From JAFDBW01 sp963825575 (GTDB taxonomy: Bacteria > Desulfobacterota > Desulfuromonadia > Desulfuromonadales > BM103), in the NCBI GenBank assembly GCA_963825575.1, contig CAWGUB010000006.1:186001-250000 (forward strand): a stretch of DNA of 64,000 nucleotides. The letters are read 5' to 3'. The notes under the pieces are model-generated. The model did not search any database and was not told the origin of the DNA. It saw only the letters and a list, made by a program, of their open reading frames with translations. Within the stretch, counting starts at the first letter, position 1. Every line of letters begins with the position of its first letter. Shown piece after piece: positions 42,439-49,717 of this stretch. The translations under genes and the position numbers were made by a program.

Positions 42439-42938
42439 CAGGCCTGGAACCTTTTGCAAGTGTCTGCCTCGGTGAAGAGTGTTCATCCCGTCTCTGTAAA
42501 GAGATGAAGCGTGAGCTCGGGTTCTTCAGTTTTCTGTCCGAGGGCGACCTTGGTGACGTCAGCCCCTTTTTCAATTGTCGAACTGTTACCGCCAGGACCA
42601 ATCTCTGGAATGCCGGTGATTCCTGTGACTATATTGCCTTCATTATCTCCGGGCGGATTCAGATCAAGGTTGACACCGAGTTTCCCGGCAAGCAGGTCGT
42701 AGTCGGCGTGTTCAGCCGCGGCTCTGTTATCGGCTCCAGTTGTGCAGTTGAAACGGCGCCGCGCTACACGACTGCCACGACTATGGAAGATTCCGGTTTG
42801 ATCCTGATCACGCACGACAACTTCAACAGGTTGCTGGAAGATTATCCCCCCATCGGGACAAAGCTCCTGAGAGGAATGCTGCTTTCGGAGGCAAGCCGTC
42901 TGCATAAAGCCTATATGCGGCTGGCATCGATATTCTAA
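42435..42938 (+). CDS. Cyclic-nucleotide-binding-domain protein without DNA-binding domain
   Basis: 167 residues. A CRP-like cNMP-binding barrel (about 30-140) with LSEGDLGDVSPFFNCRTV, DYIAFIISGRIQIKV and FSRGSVIGSSCAVE. There is no helix-turn-helix afterwards, only a short helical tail. It is coupled to mlaC by a four-base overlap, so it may regulate the transport system post-translationally. Whether it binds a nucleotide is open, since the usual RxA motif is not obvious. Confidence 0.78.
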   Translation: MTGLEPFASVCLGEECSSRLCKEMKRELGFFSFLSEGDLGDVSPFFNCRTVTARTNLWNAGDSCDYIAFIISGRIQIKVDTEFPGKQVVVGVFSRGSVIGSSCAVETAPRYTTATTMEDSGLILITHDNFNRLLEDYPPIGTKLLRGMLLSEASRLHKAYMRLASIF

Positions 42939-42957
42939 TCACCTAAAACATTGGGTT

Positions 42958-43077
42958 GGCCACCAAGTCACGAATAGAACAATTATCTCGTCATCCTGCC
43001 GATCGTCTTCGTTCACAATGCTGGTCATCTGCTCTACCTCTTCGCTCCACTGCTTGGGGTCTTTGTGCCATGGTGGC
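42958..43077. repeat. Small dispersed intergenic repeat (GGCCACCAAG type), copy 2
   Basis: Begins GGCCACCAAGTCACGAA and ends CTTGGGGTCTTTGTG..GTGGC, the same ends as at 31721-31823 around a different middle. Non-coding, between the mla operon and cbpA. Confidence 0.6.
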
Positions 43078-43125
43078 ATAAGAATCTTTTTATTGGTTAT
43101 ATGACTAGAAAATCAGCTGAAGATG

Positions 43126-43157
43126 AAAGGGCCGGGTCTGAGTGACCCGGCCCTTTT
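43126..43157. terminator. Bidirectional terminator between mla operon and cbpA
   Basis: Perfect 13-bp stem AAAGGGCCGGGTC / GACCCGGCCCTTT with a 5-base loop; T run on the plus side and A run on the other, so it can serve both convergent genes. Confidence 0.9.
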
Positions 43158-43191
43158 CGCCTGTTCTGATGCGCTCGAGTGCCTCGCTTGA

Positions 43192-44097
43192 TCAAAGGCC
43201 CTGTTCCTGAAGCTTTTCCAGTAGCTCCTTCTGTTCTTCACTCAGGTGGTGCGGTACGTCGACTTCGATAACAGCGTAGAGATCACCGGCCTCTTTGCCC
43301 GGTCGTCCAGGCACACCAAAACCCTTCAACCTGATCTTGCTGCCGCTCCGGGTGCCGGGCTTGACCTTGATGCGCTTGACCTGCTCAAGGGTTTCGATCT
43401 CAACCGACGTGCCAAGGCATGCTCCGGTAAATGGCACCTTGACGGTTGTAAAAAGATCCCTGCCTTCACGTTGGAACCGGGAGTCTCTGGTCACCGTGAG
43501 TTCCAGCATCAGGTCTCCAGCCGGGCCGCCGGAAGGGCCGGCGCCGCCCTTGCCTGGGATGCGCAGCTTCTGTCCTGATTCGACACCGGCCGGGATGCGT
43601 ACCTGTAGCTGGTCGACCTTGCCGTTGCGATCGAGATCAACCCGCCGCTCTCCGCCGAGCACCGCCTGTCGGAAAGGGATCGTCAGCCGCATCAGGTAGT
43701 CCTGCCCCTTGACCGGCCTGTGAAAGTCCTGGCGACTGCCGAACCCCTGATTTGCTCCTGCGCCGCCGAAGATATGACTGAAAATATCATCGCTGCCACG
43801 GCCGCTAAAGCCGAATTCACGGAAGATGCTGCCAAGGTCAGCATTACGGAAGATGTCTTCCTGCGAAAAGTTCTGATGAAACGCTGCGTCACCGAACTGG
43901 TCATACTGCTTCTTTTTCTCCGGATCGGAGAGCACCGCGTAGGCCTCGGTAATCTCCTTGAAACGCTCTTCTGCAGCCTTGTCATCCGGGTTTTTGTCCG
44001 GATGGTATTTCAGGGCCAGCTTGCGATAGGCTTTTTTGATCTGGTCGGCTTTGGCCGATTTCTCCAGGCCGAGCACAGCATAGTAATCTTTGGCCAT
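43192..44097 (-). CDS. cbpA: CbpA-like J-domain co-chaperone
   Basis: 301 residues. J domain (about 1-70) with KAYRKLALKYHPDKNPDD containing the HPD motif, a G/F-rich linker (about 75-125), and two C-terminal substrate-binding barrels (about 130-295). The four CxxCxGxG zinc repeats of DnaJ are absent, which places it in the class B or CbpA group. It stimulates DnaK ATPase. AAGGAAACC precedes ATG 44097. It lies 142 bases after hgcA. Confidence 0.9.
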   Translation of the reverse strand: MAKDYYAVLGLEKSAKADQIKKAYRKLALKYHPDKNPDDKAAEERFKEITEAYAVLSDPEKKKQYDQFGDAAFHQNFSQEDIFRNADLGSIFREFGFSGRGSDDIFSHIFGGAGANQGFGSRQDFHRPVKGQDYLMRLTIPFRQAVLGGERRVDLDRNGKVDQLQVRIPAGVESGQKLRIPGKGGAGPSGGPAGDLMLELTVTRDSRFQREGRDLFTTVKVPFTGACLGTSVEIETLEQVKRIKVKPGTRSGSKIRLKGFGVPGRPGKEAGDLYAVIEVDVPHHLSEEQKELLEKLQEQGL

Positions 44098-44239
44098 GAG
44101 GTTTCCTTGCGAATGGAGTTACTGACCCGTATCAAGAGACGGGTATCAGGCAGGCTCAATATAGTGATGCAATGAGGGCTGGTCAAGAAGCCTGGAGGGT
44201 GATTTTGCATTATGTTGCATAATCTTTAAGTTCCGGTTG

Positions 44240-45445
44240 CTATTGGAACGCAGCGGCCAGCCAGCACGCTCCGCCGACCAGCAGGGCGGCAGCCTGGGCC
44301 GGGATGGCCTGTCGCATTTCTTTTTCTACACCGGAAGGGGAGGTGAAGGTCGATGAGCCGGTGAAGTGCATGGCACACCAGGAAGAAATCGTGGTGACCG
44401 CGATCAGCATGGCCATGGAGTTCAGCCAGTCAAGCGATGCCTGCAGGAGGATGATGCCTGCGAGACCCGCAACGAACCCGGCTATTGCACCTTTCATGGC
44501 GAAGGCCCGCCCGGGCAGCCATGGCAGGAGTAGCGGAACGAGCACGGCCCCGGTGAAGACCCCGAACAGCCCTGCACAGATTGCGGCACCGCCACGGCTC
44601 CAGACTGCAGAGAGTGAGAAGATCTGCGGGCCGATTCCACCCAGAATGAGGAGTGCCAGAATACACCACATGATCTGTTTGCGCATGTTGACCAACTCAA
44701 CGGGGGTTAGCACCAACCGGTCGATAATGCCAAAAGTGACACGACGCATATACGGAGCGGCATGGCAGCCGTCGCGCAAAAACAGCGGCAAGTCTTTGCT
44801 GAGCACCGGGCCGAAGACGATCTTGAAATCGCAGGCCTTGCTGACTTTGTGGGAGGCGACGCCGGGAGCACCAAGTTGAGGTACGATCAGAGTCCGGTGG
44901 CTGACGACCTGATCCAGTCCGGTGGTTTGCACCCGGCGAATCATTTCGTCCGTGCCGAAGGTCCCTTTACCGGCAGCGCACCAGACATTGATCCCTTTGG
45001 TGTCCAGGACCAGCAGCCAGAGGTCGTGGCCGTGCATGTCGCGGCGCACGATATCGAAAGTCATCTTGTAATTGGCCGTGACCAGGACCTGACTGTCGGC
45101 AGTTGGTGAGCCGATGGCATAGAGCCCCGGGGCGATGCTGTAGCGGTTGCGGCCTAGTCCCCAGCGCATCTGCCAACGGCCGAAAATATCGGCTCTTGTC
45201 AGCCTGGTTGTGATTTGCGGGATTCTGCCGGCCGGGGAGTCGAGCCAGCCACAGACGAAAGGCCAGAGCTTGTAGCCGGGGCGGTCATCAGCAACGTTCG
45301 GGCCACAGCTCACAGCGCTTCTGTCCGGTGGGCAGCACGTACCGGCAGGAGTGGCGGCTGGCGGACAACATGCTGCCGATTCAGGCTTTGCAGGCGGGCA
45401 GCAGCCGGTGTCTTTTTTCGGGGGAGGACAGCAGGTGTCGCTCAT
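44240..45445 (-). CDS. hgcA: Mercury methylation corrinoid protein HgcA
   Basis: 401 residues from ATG 45445 (AAGGATC upstream). A corrinoid-binding domain (about 55-245) carries the diagnostic cap-helix motif GINVWCAAGKGTFGTDE with the cobalt-ligating Cys at about 156, along with PGLYAIGSP, VLVTANYKMTFDIV and PQLGAPGVASHKV. Five membrane segments follow (about 265-400), with the conserved FTGSSTFTSPSGVEKEM between the fourth and fifth. HgcA passes a methyl group to Hg(II). The N-terminus is unusual: four CCPP units and further cysteines in the first about 47 residues. The usual partner ferredoxin gene hgcB is not adjacent or anywhere in this window. It follows aroG by eight bases. Confidence 0.9.
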   Translation of the reverse strand: MSDTCCPPPKKDTGCCPPAKPESAACCPPAATPAGTCCPPDRSAVSCGPNVADDRPGYKLWPFVCGWLDSPAGRIPQITTRLTRADIFGRWQMRWGLGRNRYSIAPGLYAIGSPTADSQVLVTANYKMTFDIVRRDMHGHDLWLLVLDTKGINVWCAAGKGTFGTDEMIRRVQTTGLDQVVSHRTLIVPQLGAPGVASHKVSKACDFKIVFGPVLSKDLPLFLRDGCHAAPYMRRVTFGIIDRLVLTPVELVNMRKQIMWCILALLILGGIGPQIFSLSAVWSRGGAAICAGLFGVFTGAVLVPLLLPWLPGRAFAMKGAIAGFVAGLAGIILLQASLDWLNSMAMLIAVTTISSWCAMHFTGSSTFTSPSGVEKEMRQAIPAQAAALLVGGACWLAAAFQ

Positions 45446-45453
45446 TGAGATCC

Positions 45454-46518
45454 TTAAATCTTGCGTCCGCCGCACGCCTTGAGCGCGGCATGGGCATGGC
45501 GCAGCATGCGTTCGGTGGTTTCCCAGTTGACGCACTTGTCGGTGATCGAGACGCCGTATTCCAGATCTTCCAGCTTATCAGCCATTTTCTGGTTGCCTTC
45601 CTTGAGAAAGCTTTCGATCATCAATGAGCCGATTTTGGCGTTGCCGGCTGCGACCTGCGCCATCACATCCTGCATGACGGCTTCCTGGCGGTTGTGGTCC
45701 TTGAGTGAGTTGGCGTGGCTGCAGTCCACCATCAGAGTGGTTTTGATGCCGGCCTCGTCGAGTTTTTCCTGAGCCATGGCAATGTCAGCCGCTTCGTAAT
45801 TCGGTTTGTCGTTGCCGCCGCGCAGGACGATGTGAACATCCGGGTTGCCGGTAGTGCGGACGATCGATGTCCGACCCTCGCGGTTGATGCCGAGAAAGCT
45901 GTGTGGGTGGCAGGCAGCGCCCATGGCGTCGATGGCGATCTGCAGGTTGCCGTCGGTGCCGTTCTTGAAGCCAACCGGGAAGGAGAGGCCGCTCGACATC
46001 TCGCGGTGGGTCTGGCTTTCAGTGGTGCGTGCGCCGATTGCCCCCCAGCTGATCGTGTCGGCCATGTACTGCGGCGTGATCGGGTCGAGCATCTCTGTAG
46101 CGACCGGCAGACCCATGGCGGTAATGTCGAGCATCAGGCGGCGGGCAATCCCGAGCCCTTTGGAGATCTGGTGCGTAGCGTTTAGATCCGGGTCGTTGAT
46201 CAGGCCCTTCCAGCCAATCGTGGTGCGGGGCTTTTCAAAATAGACGCGCATCACCAGCATCAACTGATCTTGGAGCTCCTTGTTAAGTTTTGCCAGACGT
46301 TCGGCATATTCAATTGCAGCTTTCGGATCGTGAATGGAACAGGGCCCGATCACCACCATCATGCGCGGGTCACGGTTCCAGAGGATGTCTTGGACCTGCG
46401 TGCGGGACTTGGCGACGAATTCGGCACCCTCTTCGGAAAGGGGCAGAACCTGTTTGAGATCAGCGGGGGCGATAAGCGGGGTCAAGCCGCTGACGTTGAG
46501 ATTATTGGTGCGAACCAT
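45454..46518 (-). CDS. aroG: 3-deoxy-7-phosphoheptulonate synthase, AroG / class I-alpha
   Basis: 354 residues from ATG 46518, preceded by AGGAGAGG. Class I-alpha barrel: MMVVIGPCSIHDPKAAIEYA, MRVYFEKPRTTIGWKGLIND, SWGAIGARTTESQTHREMSS, VDCSHANSLKDH and GVSITDKCVNWE. Same reaction as aroF at 21991 but a different subclass, probably with different feedback. It is directly upstream of hgcA and most likely co-transcribed with it. Confidence 0.95.
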   Translation of the reverse strand: MVRTNNLNVSGLTPLIAPADLKQVLPLSEEGAEFVAKSRTQVQDILWNRDPRMMVVIGPCSIHDPKAAIEYAERLAKLNKELQDQLMLVMRVYFEKPRTTIGWKGLINDPDLNATHQISKGLGIARRLMLDITAMGLPVATEMLDPITPQYMADTISWGAIGARTTESQTHREMSSGLSFPVGFKNGTDGNLQIAIDAMGAACHPHSFLGINREGRTSIVRTTGNPDVHIVLRGGNDKPNYEAADIAMAQEKLDEAGIKTTLMVDCSHANSLKDHNRQEAVMQDVMAQVAAGNAKIGSLMIESFLKEGNQKMADKLEDLEYGVSITDKCVNWETTERMLRHAHAALKACGGRKI

Positions 46519-46701
46519 GGCCTCTCCTATGTGAATAATTAATTGAATTCCTGTAAAGTTTGTCATTATGGCCTCAAGATGCCGAGAAATCAACGTTTTT
46601 TCAGGGAAAGGATTTGACTGCCATATCTGTGTTAAGCTATATAGGTTGCAGGATAAATACTCATTATCGTTGCTGTTTCGACAATATGTCCCGAGGTGTG
46701 T

Positions 46702-46989
46702 ATGGACGTTCTCTGGTCGGCGCTTTACCAGGTAATCAGCCTGGTTTTTCAGATTTATATCTTTATCGTGATTGCCCGGGCTTTGGTCTCATGGGTCAAC
46801 CCGGATCCTTACAACCCGATCGTGCGTTTTCTTTACAATGCGACCGAGCCGGTCCTGTCCCGGATGAGGCGTTACCTGCCGTTGCAGTTCGGCGGGTTTG
46901 ATCTGTCGCCAATCGCTTTGTTGATTGCACTGTCTGTGCTGGAACAGGTCCTGCTGCGTTTGCTAGTTCAATTCAATCGCGGTTTCTGA
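46702..46989 (+). CDS. YggT family membrane protein
   Basis: 95 residues from ATG 46702 with GAGGTG just upstream. Two hydrophobic segments (about 6-28 and 66-88) and the signature ARALVSWVNPDPYNPIVRFL. The next gene encodes a DivIVA-like protein and the third a YggU protein, a common cluster near cell-division genes. Role unknown, perhaps in membrane or division-site organisation. Confidence 0.88.
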   Translation: MDVLWSALYQVISLVFQIYIFIVIARALVSWVNPDPYNPIVRFLYNATEPVLSRMRRYLPLQFGGFDLSPIALLIALSVLEQVLLRLLVQFNRGF

Positions 46990-46996
46990 GGTCGTC

Positions 46997-47701
46997 ATGA
47001 AAATCAGTCCGATCGATATCCAACAGCAACAATTCAAATCGCGCCCTTTCGGCTATGAAAAAGCCGGTGTCGACCGGTTCCTTGAACTTTTGGCCGAAGA
47101 GCTGGAGCGGTTGATTCGCGAAAACCTGGACCTGATGGAGGAACTGGCACGAGTCAAAATAACCGTGGCGGAGTTGCGCGACCGGGAGGAAAACCTCAAA
47201 CAGACCCTGGTGACTACCCAGAAAATCACCGACGAGTTAAAGTCGACAGCCCGCCGTGAAGTTGATGTCATGATGGCCGAAGCCGAAGTCAAGGCTGAGC
47301 GCCTGATGCACAACGCCGAAGAACGACGCATCGAGTTGATCAACGAGATCCAGGAAATCAAGCGACAGAAAATTGATTTCGAAGTCAGCTTGCGAGGTCT
47401 TCTGGAAAAACATATCAGGATGCTCGATCTGAACACAGTGGCGATTGAGCAGCATGATACCGACGCCAAACTGCTCGAAGAGCCGTTGCCGTTTATCAAA
47501 CACCATGAGCCGGAGGCTGAAGTACGGAAATCGCAGCCTGAAAAAACTGGTCCGGCTGAACAACCGGTCGAAGATGCCGAGTTTACCGAGTCGCAGGAAC
47601 CGATGAACGGTGATGAACGGTCCAACCCGCCGCCGCCTCAGGAGCTTGCCTTGGATTTCGACACCGGGGATGACAGGAACGAGGAGGACCTTCCCAAGTG
47701 A
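46997..47701 (+). CDS. DivIVA-domain coiled-coil protein
   Basis: 234 residues. The N-terminal DivIVA membrane-binding motif (KISPIDIQQQQFKSRPFGYE) is followed by a long coiled coil (about 30-150) and an acidic, proline-rich tail (about 160-234). DivIVA-like proteins bind curved membrane at poles or septa. The stop overlaps the next gene's GTG. Confidence 0.9.
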   Translation: MKISPIDIQQQQFKSRPFGYEKAGVDRFLELLAEELERLIRENLDLMEELARVKITVAELRDREENLKQTLVTTQKITDELKSTARREVDVMMAEAEVKAERLMHNAEERRIELINEIQEIKRQKIDFEVSLRGLLEKHIRMLDLNTVAIEQHDTDAKLLEEPLPFIKHHEPEAEVRKSQPEKTGPAEQPVEDAEFTESQEPMNGDERSNPPPPQELALDFDTGDDRNEEDLPK

Positions 47702-48003
47702 TCCTGCCGTGCCTGCGGAACACTGACGCAGGCGTCGAACTCTTCCTTTATATTCAGCCCCGTGCCAGCCGCAGTAAAATCGCTGGTCTTCAGGGTGAGG
47801 AGCTCAAGGTCGCCCTGACCGCCCCGCCGGTGGATGGTGCCGCCAACAAGGCCTGTCGGGTTTTTATCGCCAAACTCTGCAACATTCCCCGGAGTCGTGT
47901 CCTGCTGGTTGCCGGTGAGACGTCTAGGCACAAGCGCCTGTTGCTGGAAGGCGCCGACCCACGACAAATCGACGTACTGCTCAAAGGTTTGCTGGGGGGT
48001 TGA
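47698..48003 (+). CDS. YggU/DUF167 family protein
   Basis: 101 residues, GTG start at 47698 overlapping the divIVA stop (GTGA). Conserved family features: IQPRASRSKIAGLQGEELKV, TAPPVDGAANKA and SGETSR-like AGETSRHKRLLLEG. A small conserved fold of unknown role, frequently beside yggT. Confidence 0.9.
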   Translation: MILPCLRNTDAGVELFLYIQPRASRSKIAGLQGEELKVALTAPPVDGAANKACRVFIAKLCNIPRSRVLLVAGETSRHKRLLLEGADPRQIDVLLKGLLGG

Positions 48004-48086
48004 CTTCTCACGGGAGAGTTATTAAATTACCGACGAAATTTTTTATTCTCCAGCGACCTGCTGATTCATGGAAAAGGTGATTTGCC

Positions 48087-48335
48087 ATGCCGATGTACGA
48101 ATATCAATGTAAGGATTGCGGGCTGGTTTTCGAGGCCCGGCAGAAATTTTCAGACGCTCCGTTGACCGAATGCAGGGAATGCGGTGGCCAGGTGGCCAAG
48201 CTGATCTCGCAGACCGGGTTTGCCCTTAAAGGTGATGGTTGGTACGACCATGGTTATGGTCAGAAGCCCGCGGCCTGTCCTTCGGCAGATGTCGGCGGTG
48301 GTTGTGCCGGGTGTCCGAAAGCGGCCAATGAATAA
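48087..48335 (+). CDS. FmdB-type zinc-ribbon protein
   Basis: 82 residues. MPMYEYQCKDCGLVFEARQK opens the FmdB zinc ribbon; the second cysteine pair is in CRECGG. A glycine and cysteine-rich tail (GGGCAGCPKA) follows. Proposed regulatory role in some methylotrophs; function here unknown. Confidence 0.87.
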   Translation: MPMYEYQCKDCGLVFEARQKFSDAPLTECRECGGQVAKLISQTGFALKGDGWYDHGYGQKPAACPSADVGGGCAGCPKAANE

Positions 48336-48364
48336 AGCTTCACTTCCCCTCAATACACCGACTC

Positions 48365-48399
48365 AAGGCTGCCTGGTTTGAACCACGGGCGGCCTTTTC
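48365..48399 (+). terminator. Terminator after the FmdB-type gene
   Basis: Stem AAGGCTGCC / GGCGGCCTT with one G-U pair, 14-base loop, then TTTTC. Confidence 0.7.
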
Positions 48400-48528
48400 T
48401 CTATCTTAAGTTGTATCCACCTGCATATTTGGTTATATTGAACGTGTAAATTTATACTCCAGACTTGATTAGCAAGCTGTTTAACGCGATGAGAATGCTT
48501 TGCTGACCCCGGCCATGGGAGGATAAAG

Positions 48529-48741
48529 ATGCTTATACGCGTACTGCACAACGCTGGCTACTACGATTATGTCAACTCCCAAACCCTGGACCGCCTGATT
48601 GAATCTGAGGAGATCATAAGCTTCTATAGACAGGACGGTGCGGTCGTTCTCGGCATCGACAGTGTTCGTTCATCACAACACAGTGTTTATGGCGGCCCCG
48701 AGCGCAGACTTGCAGCCTCAGAAACCCTGCTTTTTGCATAA
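48529..48741 (+). CDS. Small protein resembling the GSU3473 family
   Basis: 70 residues. GGGAGGATAAAG precedes ATG 48529, a strong ribosome site. MLIRVLHNAGYYDYVNSQTL, LDRLIESEEIISFYRQDG and the ending YGGPERR recall a small conserved protein of Geobacter relatives (GSU3473 family), by memory. No cysteine cluster or membrane segment. Function unknown. Confidence 0.7.
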   Translation: MLIRVLHNAGYYDYVNSQTLDRLIESEEIISFYRQDGAVVLGIDSVRSSQHSVYGGPERRLAASETLLFA

Positions 48742-48854
48742 CTGACAGCCGCCGGATCTCAAATACAGTCCTTCTGAAATCCCCCCTTTTGATAATTCCA
48801 ATATATCTCTGTAGCAATCATCGGTGATCGGTGGATAAAATTGCTGTCACGTTG

Positions 48855-48883
48855 TTGACTTAATCCGCCTAGGCGGATATGCT
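48855..48883 (+). promoter_or_regulatory. Promoter of the ars operon
   Basis: TTGACT (48855-48860), 17-base spacer, TATGCT (48878-48883). The spacer is almost entirely the palindromic operator. Transcription would start at about 48890, the first base of the arsR ATG, so the mRNA may be leaderless. Confidence 0.65.
48863..48878. promoter_or_regulatory. ArsR operator, perfect palindrome
   Basis: ATCCGCCTAGGCGGAT, 16-bp perfect palindrome located between the -35 and -10 boxes. A near copy stands at 49254-49269 before arsC. Binding of ArsR here would block RNA polymerase until arsenite is bound. Confidence 0.7.
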
Positions 48884-48889
48884 TGGTCA

Positions 48890-49234
48890 ATGAAGAACGA
48901 AGCCGCAATTTTTAAAGCCCTGGCCGATGAAACCAGACTGCGCATCCTGATGCTTTTACTCGATGGTGAGCTGTGTGTGTGCGAAATCATTGCCGCTCTT
49001 GAACTGCCCCAGTCAACCATCTCACGGCACCTGGCATATCTGAAAAGAACCGGTTGGGTCCGTGATCGTAAGCAGGGGGTCTGGATGTATTACAAACTTG
49101 ACGCTGGTGACGATCGATTGCGCAATCCCCTGACCGCAACACTGAGGAACTCTCTCGCTGGTTCTCCCGAGGTCATGCGGGCCTTCCGCAAGCTCGAAGT
49201 GTTCCGTCGGGATTCCCTGCAAAAGGGAGCCTGA
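48890..49234 (+). CDS. arsR: ArsR family arsenic-responsive repressor
   Basis: 114 residues, winged helix. IFKALADETRLRILMLLLDG and the metal-site motif ELCVCEI (Cys-x-Cys) with LPQSTISRHLAYLKRTGWV as recognition helix. The Cys-x-Cys in the DNA-binding helix is the arsenite sensor in this class. No ribosome-binding sequence is visible before ATG 48890. It heads arsR-arsC-acr3. Confidence 0.93.
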   Translation: MKNEAAIFKALADETRLRILMLLLDGELCVCEIIAALELPQSTISRHLAYLKRTGWVRDRKQGVWMYYKLDAGDDRLRNPLTATLRNSLAGSPEVMRAFRKLEVFRRDSLQKGA

Positions 49235-49253
49235 TTTTTTTTACTCGAATAAT

Positions 49254-49269
49254 ATCCGTGTAGGCGGAT
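49254..49269. promoter_or_regulatory. Second ArsR-type operator before arsC
   Basis: ATCCGTGTAGGCGGAT resembles the palindrome at 48863-48878 (two mismatches), 15 bases before arsC. It suggests a second control point inside the operon. Confidence 0.5.
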
Positions 49270-49284
49270 GAGGTGAATTGAGAC

Positions 49285-49716
49285 ATGACTGAATCGTTGC
49301 GAGTCCTTTTTCTCTGTACCGGCAACTCTTGTCGCAGCCAGATGGCTGGCGGGATTGTCAATCACGACTTTTCAGGAAAGATAACCGCGGTCTCTGCTGG
49401 TACCGAACCCCATGGGCTCAACCCTCGTGCTGTACAGGTCATGCATGAGATCGGGATTGATATTTCAAACAACACTTCGGACCACCTGAATCGTTATGCA
49501 GGACAGACCTTCGATTACGTGATCTCGCTGTGCGGAGACGCCGATGAAAAGTGTCCGGCATTTTTCGGCGGGGTAAAACGCCTGCACATGCCTTTTGACG
49601 ATCCGCCACGGGCAATCGGCAGCGATGAACAGGTCCTGGCCACTTACCGGCGGGTCCGTGATGAAATCCGCGAACAGATGCATCATTTCTTCAACGGCGA
49701 GCTGAAAGGCAAATAA
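49285..49716 (+). CDS. arsC: Arsenate reductase, thioredoxin-coupled
   Basis: 143 residues, low-molecular-weight phosphatase fold. Active loop CTGNSCRS (C11-x5-R17) and the two resolving cysteines C83 and C90 in SLCGDADEKCP, spaced as in the staphylococcal thioredoxin-coupled ArsC. It reduces arsenate to arsenite for export. The next gene starts two bases after the stop. Confidence 0.94.
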   Translation: MTESLRVLFLCTGNSCRSQMAGGIVNHDFSGKITAVSAGTEPHGLNPRAVQVMHEIGIDISNNTSDHLNRYAGQTFDYVISLCGDADEKCPAFFGGVKRLHMPFDDPPRAIGSDEQVLATYRRVRDEIREQMHHFFNGELKGK

Positions 49717-49717
49717 G

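Noticed and set aside
44098..44239. Short hgcB-like gene between hgcA and cbpA
   Set aside because: The 142 bases contain no frame with ferredoxin cysteines.
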